Positions 1 to 8,252 of a DNA stretch of 64,000 bases are shown in pieces. Every line of letters starts with the position of its first letter. Position 1 is the stretch's first letter. The position numbers were made by a program, and so were the translations under genes. The stretch lies in the NCBI RefSeq assembly GCF_014170375.1, contig NZ_LZZW01000023.1, forward strand, positions 1 to 64,000, read 5' to 3'. The notes below the pieces were generated by a model. That model made no database searches and was not told the origin of the DNA. It saw nothing but the letters and a program-made list of their open reading frames with translations. Origin of the DNA: Variovorax sp. UMC13 (GTDB lineage Bacteria; Pseudomonadota; Gammaproteobacteria; Burkholderiales; Burkholderiaceae_C).

Positions 1-1437
1 GCGCAAGGCGCTGCGGGCGGCACGGGCGGGGTCGGCGGATCGGGCGCCCAGGCTTCGGCGAGCGGTGCGATCGCGCTGGGCGCGGGCGGCGCGGGCAGCG
101 ACGGTTGCTGCGGCAGCGCCGGCCAGGCGGGCGGCAGTGGCGCACAGGCCTCGGGCCACTCGGCCGTCGCCATCGGCAGTGCCTCGGGCACCCGCCAGGG
201 CGCCGTGGCCTCCGGCGACGGCAGCACGGCGATCGGTGGCGCGAACGGCACGAGTTCCGGCGCGGCCGCGCGGGCCACGGGCAGCGTGGCGATCGGTTCC
301 GGCAGCCAGGTCGCCAGTGGCGCGACCGGCGGCGTGGCCATCGGCGCCAACTCGGTCGCCACCGCGGCCAACACGGTGTCCTTCGGGAGCGCGGGCCAGA
401 CGCGCGGCCTGGTCAACGTCAGTGCCGGTTCGGTGAGCGCCACCAGCACCGATGCGGTCAACGGCAGCCAGCTCCATGCCGTGCAATCCACCGCCGATGC
501 GGCGCTGGGCGCGGCGCAGAATTCGGCGCAGTACGCCGCGGGCGGCACCACGCTGCAACTCAACGCCAATGGCGGCGCAGGCACCACCATCGCCAACGTG
601 GCGGCCGGCCAGGCCGCCACCGATGCGGCCAATCTGGGCCAGGTACAGCAGGCCCAGCAGGCGGCCGTCAGCACGGCCAACAACTTCACGGTCCAGCAGG
701 TCGGCGCGTTGCAGGCCTTGATGAACCAGGCCCTCGCCAGCGGCGTGTGTTCGGTGGGCGCGGGCGGGGCCGTGGCCTGCGGCCCCGGCGCCAGTTCCAA
801 CGGTGCGGGCAGCACCTCGATGGGCACCAACGCCCAGGCCAACGGTGAGAACACCGTGGCCATCGGCAGCGGCGCGCAGGCCGGCCATGCGGGCTCGGTC
901 GCCATCGGTGCCGGCGCCAGGGCCTTGGCCGATCCCACCACCGCGGTGGGCAACGATGCGGTGGCCGCGGGCGACAACGCCGTGGCGCTGGGCGCCAACA
1001 CGCTGGCCACGGGCCGCAATGCGGTGGCGCTGGGCCAGGGTGCCGTGGCCGACCGCGACAACACCGTGTCGGTGGGCAATGCCGCCACCGGCCAGCTGCG
1101 CGGCATCACGAACGTTGCGCCCGGCGTGCTGGGCACCGATGCCGTCAACGTCAACCAGCTGCAGCAGGCGGTGAACCATGCGACCGCTCAGGCGAATGCC
1201 TTTGCGGCACAGGGCGTGGCCGCGGCGCTGGCCATTCCGTCCATGCCGACGCTGCCGGCGGGCAAGAAGTGGATCGGCGCGGCCGTCGGCAACTATTCCA
1301 GCGCATCGGCCATCGGTTTCGCCTTCGGCTACCAGGTCAGCGACAGCCTGAACCTGGGCCTGGGCGTGTCCACCGCGACCAGCAGCGGCAGCAGCAACCG
1401 CCTGGCGGCCCGTGTACAGGCGGGCTATGCGTGGTGA
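1..1437 (+). CDS. Trimeric autotransporter adhesin (YadA-like), C-terminal part
   Basis: The frame is open from the first base, so this is the 3' end of a larger gene. It has YadA head motifs of the SVAIG/AVALG type in two blocks. Each block is followed by a neck-like module (one ending in TDAVNGSQLH, the other in TDAVNVNQLQQ), then a short helical stalk. The last 60 or so residues form a YadA membrane anchor starting at GKKWIGAAVG and ending in an aromatic residue. Family knowledge: such proteins are secreted by the type Vc route and trimerise in the outer membrane. Cysteines (a CC pair near the start and two more about 80 residues before the second head block) are odd for this class. The binding target cannot be read from sequence. 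Confidence 0.9.
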   Translation, partial: AQGAAGGTGGVGGSGAQASASGAIALGAGGAGSDGCCGSAGQAGGSGAQASGHSAVAIGSASGTRQGAVASGDGSTAIGGANGTSSGAAARATGSVAIGSGSQVASGATGGVAIGANSVATAANTVSFGSAGQTRGLVNVSAGSVSATSTDAVNGSQLHAVQSTADAALGAAQNSAQYAAGGTTLQLNANGGAGTTIANVAAGQAATDAANLGQVQQAQQAAVSTANNFTVQQVGALQALMNQALASGVCSVGAGGAVACGPGASSNGAGSTSMGTNAQANGENTVAIGSGAQAGHAGSVAIGAGARALADPTTAVGNDAVAAGDNAVALGANTLATGRNAVALGQGAVADRDNTVSVGNAATGQLRGITNVAPGVLGTDAVNVNQLQQAVNHATAQANAFAAQGVAAALAIPSMPTLPAGKKWIGAAVGNYSSASAIGFAFGYQVSDSLNLGLGVSTATSSGSSNRLAARVQAGYAW

Positions 1438-1440
1438 GGG

Positions 1441-2133
1441 TCAGCGCAGCAGGCCGTGCTTTCGGCCCTGGTAGACGGCCTCGGTGCGCGAGCCGACGGC
1501 CAGCTTGCGGTAGATGTTCTTGGTGTGGCATTCCACCGTGAGCCTGGAGATCGACAGCGACTCGGCCATGTCGCGGTTGCTCAGGCCCTGGGCCACGAGT
1601 TCGAGGATCCTGCGCTCGCGCGGCGTCAGCGTCGAGGCGGGCGCATCGGCCGGGACCGGGGCGGGCGCTGGCACCGCGGTGACCCACGCCAGGATGCGTC
1701 GTGCGATGGCCGGGTCGATGGGCGCGCCGCCTTGCGCGATGCTGCGCAGCGCCACGCGCAGCTCGAGGTCGTCGCGTTCCTTCAGCAGGTAGCCGATGGC
1801 ACCGGCCTTCAGCGCCGAAAGGATGATCTCCTCGGTGCGCCAGGCCGAGATCACCACCGCCGGCGTGTCCGGACGGTGCACCTGCATCCAGCCGATCAGT
1901 TCCACACCGCTGCCGTCGGGCAGGCCGATGTCGATCAGCGCCAGGCCGTAGCGCTTCGCCTCGAGCAGCGCGCGTGCGCCGGCCACGCTGTCGGCCACGG
2001 CGATCTGCGCCGCGTCGCAGCCGAGCGCGACCAGCACGTCACGCAGCCTCGCTTGCATGGCCGGATCGTCCTCGACGATCAGCGTGGGGGTCAGCGAGAC
2101 GGGCTGGACGTCCTCGGGCGGCGCGGTGGACAT
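1441..2133 (-). CDS. LuxR/NarL-family response regulator
   Basis: The 230-residue protein has an N-terminal receiver domain with acidic residues Glu21-Asp22-Asp23, a likely phospho-acceptor Asp68 in ALIDIGLPDG and a conserved Lys118. A linker rich in Pro/Ala (about 153-168) leads to a LuxR helix-turn-helix at 168-230 beginning LTPRERRILELVAQG. It should bind DNA when phosphorylated, but no histidine kinase lies in the window, so its signal is unknown. It stops 3 bases past the adhesin stop on the opposite strand and lies 15 bases downstream of the GNAT gene, so those two genes are probably co-transcribed. Regulation of the adhesin is a reasonable guess only. Confidence 0.9.
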   Translation of the reverse strand: MSTAPPEDVQPVSLTPTLIVEDDPAMQARLRDVLVALGCDAAQIAVADSVAGARALLEAKRYGLALIDIGLPDGSGVELIGWMQVHRPDTPAVVISAWRTEEIILSALKAGAIGYLLKERDDLELRVALRSIAQGGAPIDPAIARRILAWVTAVPAPAPVPADAPASTLTPRERRILELVAQGLSNRDMAESLSISRLTVECHTKNIYRKLAVGSRTEAVYQGRKHGLLR

Positions 2134-2148
2134 GGACGGTGCGTGGTC

Positions 2149-2766
2149 TCAGTTGCCGGGCCGATGGTGGACCGTCGCCGCCGCGGGCCGGCACATGATC
2201 TCGTACATCGACTGCGTGACCGGCTCCAGGTGCCGGGCTGTGCGCCGGAAGCCCAGCCGTTCGTAGAACGCCACGCTGAGTGGTGTGAAGGTCTCGAGGA
2301 AGCAGGGCGCGCCCGCGGCATCGGCCTCGGCCAGCGTCGGGGCCAGCAGCTTCGCGCCGAGGCCCTGGCCCTGCGCGGTGGGCGCGATGCCCAGGATCGA
2401 CAGGTACCACGCGCCCTCCGGCACCACGGCCGGTGACTGCGCGGCCATGAATTCGACGATGCGGTGGTAGTGGGCCAGGCCTCGAGGGCCCAGCGTGCGG
2501 GCGAGGAAGGCGTGCTTCGCGGCCGATTCGGCCGCCTCGACTTCGTCCCCGCGCGGCAGCAGCCATGCGGCCGCGCCCAGCCTGCGGTCGTCGGGCGTCA
2601 GGCAGCGTCCGCCGCGTTCGGCTTCCGCCATCGAGTACGCGAAGTAGGACGCGAGCACGGCCTTGCGGCGGGGCATGTCGTGTTCGAAATCGACGGAGAT
2701 CGAGAGGTAGAAGGGGTCGACGATCAAGGCGTCGGCCAGGGCGGGGGCGGATTCGTTCAGCGGCAT
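2149..2766 (-). CDS. GNAT family N-acetyltransferase
   Basis: A protein of about 205 residues. The C-terminal half carries the GNAT signature: a beta strand ending SILGIAPTAQGQGLGAKLL, which matches the acetyl-CoA pyrophosphate-binding motif (Q/RxxGxG/A), and a late FYERLGFR segment. The ATG at 2766 was chosen over the longer in-frame start because family alignability begins shortly after it and the upstream 20 residues are Arg-rich and atypical. The substrate is unknown. Its position just upstream of the response regulator gene suggests joint expression. Confidence 0.8.
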   Translation of the reverse strand: MPLNESAPALADALIVDPFYLSISVDFEHDMPRRKAVLASYFAYSMAEAERGGRCLTPDDRRLGAAAWLLPRGDEVEAAESAAKHAFLARTLGPRGLAHYHRIVEFMAAQSPAVVPEGAWYLSILGIAPTAQGQGLGAKLLAPTLAEADAAGAPCFLETFTPLSVAFYERLGFRRTARHLEPVTQSMYEIMCRPAAATVHHRPGN

Positions 2767-2839
2767 GCGGATTCGGCGGGTCGGTCGAGGGGAGGCGCCG
2801 CGCGATTCTAGGCAGCGCGCCTGCACGCGCCGCCGGCGC

Positions 2840-3664
2840 TCACAGCAGGTTGCGCAGCGAAGCTTCCACCGCCGCGGCCGACGCGATCGGCTGCTCCATC
2901 GGGAACAGGTGCGTGCCGTCGAGCATCGCGATGCGCCCGCGCGTGATGCGGTCGGTCATGGCCATGCCCACGCGCCGCATCTCGACCGACTGGCGCCCGC
3001 CCACGAAGGCCACGCGGCATTGCAGCGGGTTGGCGCGCAGCAGCGCACCGAGGTTGTGGGGCAGGGTGTCGTAGATCGCGGTCTCGACGTCGCGGTCGAA
3101 GCTCAGGGTCAGTGCCTCGGCCGGGTCGGCGGCATCGGGCGCGTCGAGCATGCCGTGCTCGATGTAGTCGCGCAGCACCTGCTCGTCCCAGCGCGCGAAG
3201 GCCTTCTTGGCGCGGAAGTGGGCAAAGGCGGCCTCGCGGTCGTCCCAGCGGTTGCGCCGCTTGCGGCTCACCGCGCCGGGCGAGACGGTCTTCATCAGCG
3301 CGGTGCGCTTGACCAGGCCCAGCGTGTTGGCGCGCCAGCCGCCCACCAGCGGCGAGTCGAGCATGACCACGCCGCGCGCGAGCGTCGGGTGGCCCGAGGC
3401 GCACATCAGGCTCAGGAAACCGCCCAGCGAATGGCCCACCAGCAGCGCCGGCTGGCCCGCTTCCTTGACCACGCCGCGCGTGAAGTCGGCCAGCTGCGCG
3501 ACCAGGTGCGGCCAGTTGTTGGTCACCGGGTACTTCGGGTCGTGCCCGAACTTCTCGATCGCGTGCACGTCGAAGCCGCGGTTGCGCAGGCTGTCGAGCA
3601 TCACGCGGTAGGTGCTCGCCGGGAAGCTGTTGCCGTGCGAGAAGACGATCGGAGGCATGGCCAT
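2840..3664 (-). CDS. Alpha/beta hydrolase
   Basis: 274 residues with a typical alpha/beta-hydrolase fold. An oxyanion-type FSHGNSFPAS segment lies near the N-terminus and the nucleophile elbow GHSLGG (Ser at about residue 98) follows. A late His in DGTHLFPMEQP is the probable catalytic base. The length suits a small esterase/lipase-like enzyme. The gene starts 17 bases after the Anbu stop and is likely the last gene of a mutS-anbu-hydrolase unit. Substrate not predictable from sequence. Confidence 0.85.
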   Translation of the reverse strand: MAMPPIVFSHGNSFPASTYRVMLDSLRNRGFDVHAIEKFGHDPKYPVTNNWPHLVAQLADFTRGVVKEAGQPALLVGHSLGGFLSLMCASGHPTLARGVVMLDSPLVGGWRANTLGLVKRTALMKTVSPGAVSRKRRNRWDDREAAFAHFRAKKAFARWDEQVLRDYIEHGMLDAPDAADPAEALTLSFDRDVETAIYDTLPHNLGALLRANPLQCRVAFVGGRQSVEMRRVGMAMTDRITRGRIAMLDGTHLFPMEQPIASAAAVEASLRNLL

Positions 3665-3681
3665 CGGATGCGGGCCCGGGC

Positions 3682-4521
3682 CTAGATCAGCTTTTCGTCG
3701 GGCGTGGAGATCTTGCGCAGCGGCGCGTGGCGCGTGGCCGGCATCATCAGCGGATGCTCGGTGAAGCTGCCGTCCCAGACCGGGTCCTCGATGCTGTCGA
3801 ACACCTCGCGCAGCTTCTGGCCCCAGCTGTTGTGCATCATCTGGTAGTAGGGGTTGTTGGCGTCGAGGCAGACGATCTTGTCGGTGCGCAGCCGGCCGGC
3901 TTCATACACCACCAGGTCCAGCGGCAGGCCCACCGAGAGGTTGGACTTCATGGTCGAGTCCATCGACACCAGCGCGCACTTGGCGGCCTCGTCGAGCGGG
4001 GTGTCGGGCGTGAGCACGCGGTCGAGCACCGGCTTGCCGTACTTCGATTCGCCGACCTGGAAGTAGGGCGTCTCGTTGGTGGCCTCGATGAAGTTGCCGG
4101 CCGAGTAGACCAGGAACAGGCGCATGCCTTCGCCTTTGACCTGGCCGCCGAAGATGAAGGACACGTTGAAGTCCACGCCCGCATGCTTGAGCGCCTCGGC
4201 GTCGCGGTCGTAGACATGGCGCACCGCCGAGCCGAGCACGCGCGCGGCGTCGAACATGCTCTTGGCGTTCCAGATGGTGATCGGCGGGCCGGGCTCGCCG
4301 TTCTCCTGGACCTCGCGCACCTCCTCGATCTGCAGGATCTCGCGCACCGACTGCGAGATGCTCAGGTTGCCGGCCGACAGCAGCACCATGACGCGGTCGT
4401 CGGGCTGCTCGTAGACGATCATCTTGCGGAAGGTGCTGATGTGGTCCACGCCCGCGTTGGTGCGCGAGTCCGAGAGGAACACCAGGCCGGCGTTGAGTTT
4501 GATGCCTACGCAATAAGTCAT
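3682..4521 (-). CDS. anbu: Anbu-type proteasome-like peptidase (COG3484)
   Basis: 279 residues. The start MTYCVGIKLN places Thr2 where the N-terminal nucleophile of proteasome/HslV beta subunits becomes exposed after Met removal. Asp18 in SDSRTNAG and Lys33 in TFRKM match the catalytic Asp17/Lys33 region of HslV-like enzymes. Family knowledge: Anbu ('ancestral beta subunit') proteins are HslV relatives that form open helical or ring assemblies, and in many proteobacteria they sit with alpha-E, ATP-grasp and transglutaminase-like genes. Those partners are absent here. Instead it lies 26 bases after mutS and 17 bases before an alpha/beta hydrolase gene. Physiological substrates of Anbu are not settled. 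Confidence 0.9.
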   Translation of the reverse strand: MTYCVGIKLNAGLVFLSDSRTNAGVDHISTFRKMIVYEQPDDRVMVLLSAGNLSISQSVREILQIEEVREVQENGEPGPPITIWNAKSMFDAARVLGSAVRHVYDRDAEALKHAGVDFNVSFIFGGQVKGEGMRLFLVYSAGNFIEATNETPYFQVGESKYGKPVLDRVLTPDTPLDEAAKCALVSMDSTMKSNLSVGLPLDLVVYEAGRLRTDKIVCLDANNPYYQMMHNSWGQKLREVFDSIEDPVWDGSFTEHPLMMPATRHAPLRKISTPDEKLI

Positions 4522-4547
4522 GGGATCTGCGTGCGAATCGGGCCGGT

Positions 4548-7250
4548 TCAGGGGCGACCGCCTTCGCGCATGTTGAGTTTTTGAAGGGCGTACAGCGCCT
4601 CGAGCGCTTCCCGGGGGCTCATCGCGTCGAGGTCGAGTGCGGCCAGGGCGGATTCTACGGCGCTGTCCTCGGGCGTCTCGGCCACCGGCGGCGGCGCGAA
4701 CAGGTCGACCTGGGCCCGGGTCTGCGTCTGCTGGGCCTCGAGCGCCTCCAGGGCCTGGCGCGCGTGGTTGACCACCGCGGCCGGCATGCCCGCCAGCCGC
4801 GCCACCTGGATGCCGTAGCTCTTGCTCGCCGGACCCGGCTGCATCTCGTGCAGGAACACGATGTCGCGCCCCGATTCGGTCGCGCTCACATGCATGTTGA
4901 CCGCGCCGTGGTGCGTGGCCGGAAACTCGGTGAGCTCGAAATAGTGGGTGGCGAACAGCGTGAAGGCCTTGGTGCGGTCGTGCAGCTGCGCGGCGATGCC
5001 CGCGGCCAGCGCGAGGCCGTCGAAGGTGCTGGTGCCGCGGCCGATCTCGTCCATCAGCACCAGCGACTGCGCGGTGGCGCCGTGCAGGATCTGCGCGGCC
5101 TCGGTCATCTCGAGCATGAAGGTCGACTGCGCATTGGCCAGGTCGTCGGCCGCGCCGATGCGGGTGTGGATCGCGTCGATGGGCCCGAGCCGGCAGGCCG
5201 CGGCGGGCACGTGCGAGCCGATCGAGGCCAGCAGCACCACGATCGCGATCTGCCGCATGTAGGTCGACTTGCCGCCCATGTTGGGGCCGGTGATGACCTG
5301 CATGCGCTGCTGCGGGCCGAGCTGGGTGTCGTTGGCGATGAAGGCGCCGGCCGACTTCTCGGCCAGCCGCGCCTCGACCACCGGATGGCGGCCCTGCGAG
5401 ATCTCGATGCAGGGGTGCGAGACGAAGCTCGGCGCCTTCCAGTGCAGCGTGTGCGAGCGCTCGGCCAGCGCGCACAGCGCATCGAGCGTGGCGATGCCCG
5501 CGGCCAGGCCGGTGAGCGCGTTCACATGCGGCTGCAGCGCGTCGAGCAGCTGTTCGTAGAGCCACTTCTCGCGCGCCAGCGCGCGGTCCTGTGCACTCAG
5601 CGCCTTGTCCTCGAAGGCCTTGAGTTCGGGCGTGATGAAGCGCTCGGCGTTCTTCAGCGTCTGGCGGCGGCGGTAGTTGTCGGGCACCTTGGCCAGCGCG
5701 CTTTGCGTGACCTCGATGTAGAAGCCGTGCACCCGGTTGAACTGCACCCGCAGGTTGCTGATGCCGGTGCGCTCGCGCTCGCTGACTTCGAGCTTGAGCA
5801 GGAACTCGTCGCAGTTCTCGCTGATCGCGCGCAGCTCGTCGAGGTCGGCGTCGTGGCCGATGGCGATCACGCCGCCGTCGCGCACCAGCGCGGCCGGGTC
5901 GGGCTTGAGCGCCGCGACCAGCAGCTCGGCGCAGCCCGCGGGCGGCGACAGGCGCTGCGCGATCTGCTGCAGCAGCGGCGCCGCGCCGGGCAGGGCGGGC
6001 GCGAGCTGCTCGGCCTTGGCCAGCGCCAACCGCAGCGCCACCAGTTCGCGCGGGCGCACCTGGCGCAGCGCGATGCGCGCCGCGATGCGCTCGACGTCGC
6101 TGGTGTTCTTGAGCTGCTCGCGCAGCGTGCGCCAGGGCGCGCTGCTGCCGCCGAGCGCCGGCGCCTGCAGCGCGCCGATCGCGTCGAGCCGCGACTGCGC
6201 CTCGCCGCGCTCGCGCCGCGGCGACAGCAGCCAGCGCTTGAGCAGGCGGCTGCCCATGCCGGTCATGCAGGTGTCGAGCAGCGAGAACAGGGTGGGCGAA
6301 TCCTCCCCGCGCAAGGTCTGCACCAGCTCGAGGTTGCGCCGCGTGGCGGGCGGCAGCTCGATCAGGTCGCCGTCGCGCTCCACCGTGAGGCGCTGCAGGT
6401 GTGGCAGCGCGCGGCCCTGCGTGTGCTCGGCATAGCCCAGCAGCGCCGAGGCCGCGGCATGCGCATTGCCCAGGCCCTCGGCGTTCCAGGCCGACAGGCT
6501 GGCGCTGGCCAGCTGCTCGCACAGCTTGCGCTCGCCCAGGGCGCCGTCGAACTGCCAGGCCGGCCGCACCGACAGCGTGAAGGGCTGGGCCGCGCGCGCG
6601 GACTTGAGCCGGTTCTCGAAGGCCGGCGTGACCTCGGCGCTGTAGAGCACCTCGCTGGGCGCGATGCGCGCGATCCAGGCTTCCAGCGCATCGGCCGGGC
6701 ATTCGGCCAGGCGCAGCTCGGCGCCGGTCACGCTGAGCCAGGCCAGGCCGCAGGAATTTCGGCTGCCCGCATGCACCGCGAGCAGCAGCGATTCGCTCTT
6801 GTCGTTGAGCAGCTCGGCGTCGGTCAGCGTGCCGGGCGTGACCACGCGCATCACCTTGCGCTCGACCGGGCCCTTGCTGGCGCCGACCTCGCCGACCTGC
6901 TCGCAGATCGCGACCGACTCGCCCAGCTTGATCAGCCGGCCCAGGTAGGCATCGACCGCATGGAAGGGCACGCCGGCCATCGTGACCGGGTGGCCGCCCG
7001 ACTGGCCGCGCTGCGTGAGCGTGATGTCGAGCAGGCGCGCGGCCTTCTCGGCGTCGGCGTAGAACAGCTCGTAGAAGTCGCCCATCCGATAGAAGAGCAG
7101 GGTGTCGGGATGGTCCGCCTTCAGGCGGAAATACTGCGCCATCATGGGCGTGTGCTGCGCGAAGTCGTCCTTCGCCAGCATCGGATCCGGCTGGCTTTTC
7201 TTGCCCGCACCGCGGATCCCATTGGAGTTCGTTGCACTCGCCTCGGTCAT
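4548..7250 (-). CDS. mutS: DNA mismatch repair protein MutS
   Basis: The 900-residue protein has full MutS architecture. The mismatch-recognition motif GDFYE is at about 58-61 (Phe59 and Glu61 as the Phe-x-Glu pair). Connector, lever and clamp domains follow, then the ABC ATPase with Walker A GPNMGGKST at about 655-663 and Walker B LVLMDE near 730-735, followed by the signature-like GRGTSTFDG. It recognises base mismatches and small loops and recruits MutL. The N-terminal 20 or so residues before the conserved part are low-complexity, so a slightly later start is possible. It appears to be the first gene of a unit with anbu and the hydrolase. Confidence 0.98.
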   Translation of the reverse strand: MTEASATNSNGIRGAGKKSQPDPMLAKDDFAQHTPMMAQYFRLKADHPDTLLFYRMGDFYELFYADAEKAARLLDITLTQRGQSGGHPVTMAGVPFHAVDAYLGRLIKLGESVAICEQVGEVGASKGPVERKVMRVVTPGTLTDAELLNDKSESLLLAVHAGSRNSCGLAWLSVTGAELRLAECPADALEAWIARIAPSEVLYSAEVTPAFENRLKSARAAQPFTLSVRPAWQFDGALGERKLCEQLASASLSAWNAEGLGNAHAAASALLGYAEHTQGRALPHLQRLTVERDGDLIELPPATRRNLELVQTLRGEDSPTLFSLLDTCMTGMGSRLLKRWLLSPRRERGEAQSRLDAIGALQAPALGGSSAPWRTLREQLKNTSDVERIAARIALRQVRPRELVALRLALAKAEQLAPALPGAAPLLQQIAQRLSPPAGCAELLVAALKPDPAALVRDGGVIAIGHDADLDELRAISENCDEFLLKLEVSERERTGISNLRVQFNRVHGFYIEVTQSALAKVPDNYRRRQTLKNAERFITPELKAFEDKALSAQDRALAREKWLYEQLLDALQPHVNALTGLAAGIATLDALCALAERSHTLHWKAPSFVSHPCIEISQGRHPVVEARLAEKSAGAFIANDTQLGPQQRMQVITGPNMGGKSTYMRQIAIVVLLASIGSHVPAAACRLGPIDAIHTRIGAADDLANAQSTFMLEMTEAAQILHGATAQSLVLMDEIGRGTSTFDGLALAAGIAAQLHDRTKAFTLFATHYFELTEFPATHHGAVNMHVSATESGRDIVFLHEMQPGPASKSYGIQVARLAGMPAAVVNHARQALEALEAQQTQTRAQVDLFAPPPVAETPEDSAVESALAALDLDAMSPREALEALYALQKLNMREGGRP

Positions 7251-7433
7251 TGTTCGCTTGTCTTCACTGGTCCTGGCCGCGCGACCTTGGCATCGGCGGC
7301 ACAGGCTTGGCCTGTCGATTGGAAAAAAGGGGGGCCGGCGGCGCGGCGCCGGGGTGAGCCCGCGCGGCGGCAGCCCGGCCGAACATTATCGCGGCAGGGG
7401 CCGGCCGCCCCCTCAGCGACGCCGCGCTGGCAC

Positions 7434-8180
7434 TCAGTGCCCGGCCAGCGGCAGCCTCGAGCGGTAGCGCGAGCGCCCCTGCGGGTAGATGCCGACCGAG
7501 CACTGCACCAGCTTGCCCGCCGCGTCGAGCCAGTGGCGCGTGACCTGCAGGCAGGGCGAGCCGGCCTCGGCGCCCAGGCGATCGGCCAGCTGCGCCTCGA
7601 GCGGGGCGGCGTCGATCTCCTGGTCGACCACGGCCACGCGCACGCCGAAGCGTTGCTCCAGCAGCTTGAAGACCGGCCCGTTCCAATCCTCCAGCGATTC
7701 GGCCGCCGCCGCGAATTCGGGCCGCGTGTAGAGCCAGAGGGCACCGATGGGCCGCGATTCGTTGCGCAGGTAGCGCAGCGTGTCCATGAAGAACCAGGGG
7801 GTGTCGGGCGCCACGCGCAGCAGCCCCGCCAGCTGCGCGTCGGCCCTCAGGTGGCCGGAGCGCTCGAGCTTGAGTTTGGTGGTGCGCGCGGCCTCCATGA
7901 TGCTGTCGAGCGTCTGCTGCGAATGCACGAAGAAGGGCGTCGGGTTGCGCGCCAGCACCGTGGTGCCGATGCCGGCGCGCGAATCGATCACGCCCAGCTT
8001 GCGCAGCGCGCCCATGGCCTCGCGCAGGCGGTAGCGGGTGGCGCCGAACTGCGCCTGCAGGTCCGCCTCGCTGGGCAGCAGGCTGCCCACGGGGTACTGC
8101 CCCTCGTCGATCCTGCGGACGATGGCGGCAACGATGTCCTGGGTGGAAAGCGCCGCGCCGGCACTTGTTGGATTCGCCAT
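7434..8180 (-). CDS. GntR-family regulator with UTRA domain
   Basis: 248 residues. The winged helix at about 10-75 contains LLPSEADLQAQFGATRYRLREAMGALRKLG, a classic GntR recognition unit. The C-terminal part (about 95-240) looks like a UTRA effector-binding domain with a typical late QVTRHWLDAAGKLVQCS segment. It is transcribed away from the Bug-lyase-CoA transferase genes across a 72-base gap that holds a perfect AT-rich palindrome, so it most likely controls that operon and itself. A small carboxylate or its CoA ester is a plausible ligand, but this is inference. Confidence 0.88.
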   Translation of the reverse strand: MANPTSAGAALSTQDIVAAIVRRIDEGQYPVGSLLPSEADLQAQFGATRYRLREAMGALRKLGVIDSRAGIGTTVLARNPTPFFVHSQQTLDSIMEAARTTKLKLERSGHLRADAQLAGLLRVAPDTPWFFMDTLRYLRNESRPIGALWLYTRPEFAAAAESLEDWNGPVFKLLEQRFGVRVAVVDQEIDAAPLEAQLADRLGAEAGSPCLQVTRHWLDAAGKLVQCSVGIYPQGRSRYRSRLPLAGH

Positions 8181-8189
8181 GAATTGATG

Positions 8190-8201
8190 ATATTCGAATA
8201 T
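8190..8201. promoter_or_regulatory. 12-bp palindrome, candidate GntR operator
   Basis: The bases atattcgaatat form a perfect palindrome in the short AT-rich gap between the divergent GntR gene and the Bug-receptor gene. It is 10 bases upstream of the regulator start. The surrounding DNA is far more AT-rich than the rest of the window, as expected for shared promoters. Confidence 0.45.
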
Positions 8202-8252
8202 TCGACTAATAAGGCGATCGACGCCGATCACGCCCCGACTGGAGACAAACGC

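Noticed and set aside
3682..6702. A 1006-codon minus-strand frame
   Set aside because: Only the Anbu part (to 4521) is real; upstream residues are an Arg/Ala/Gly-rich out-of-frame reading of mutS.
7301..7315. Hairpin acaggc/gcctgt downstream of GntR gene
   Set aside because: The A/T run lies on the wrong side for a terminator of either leftward gene.
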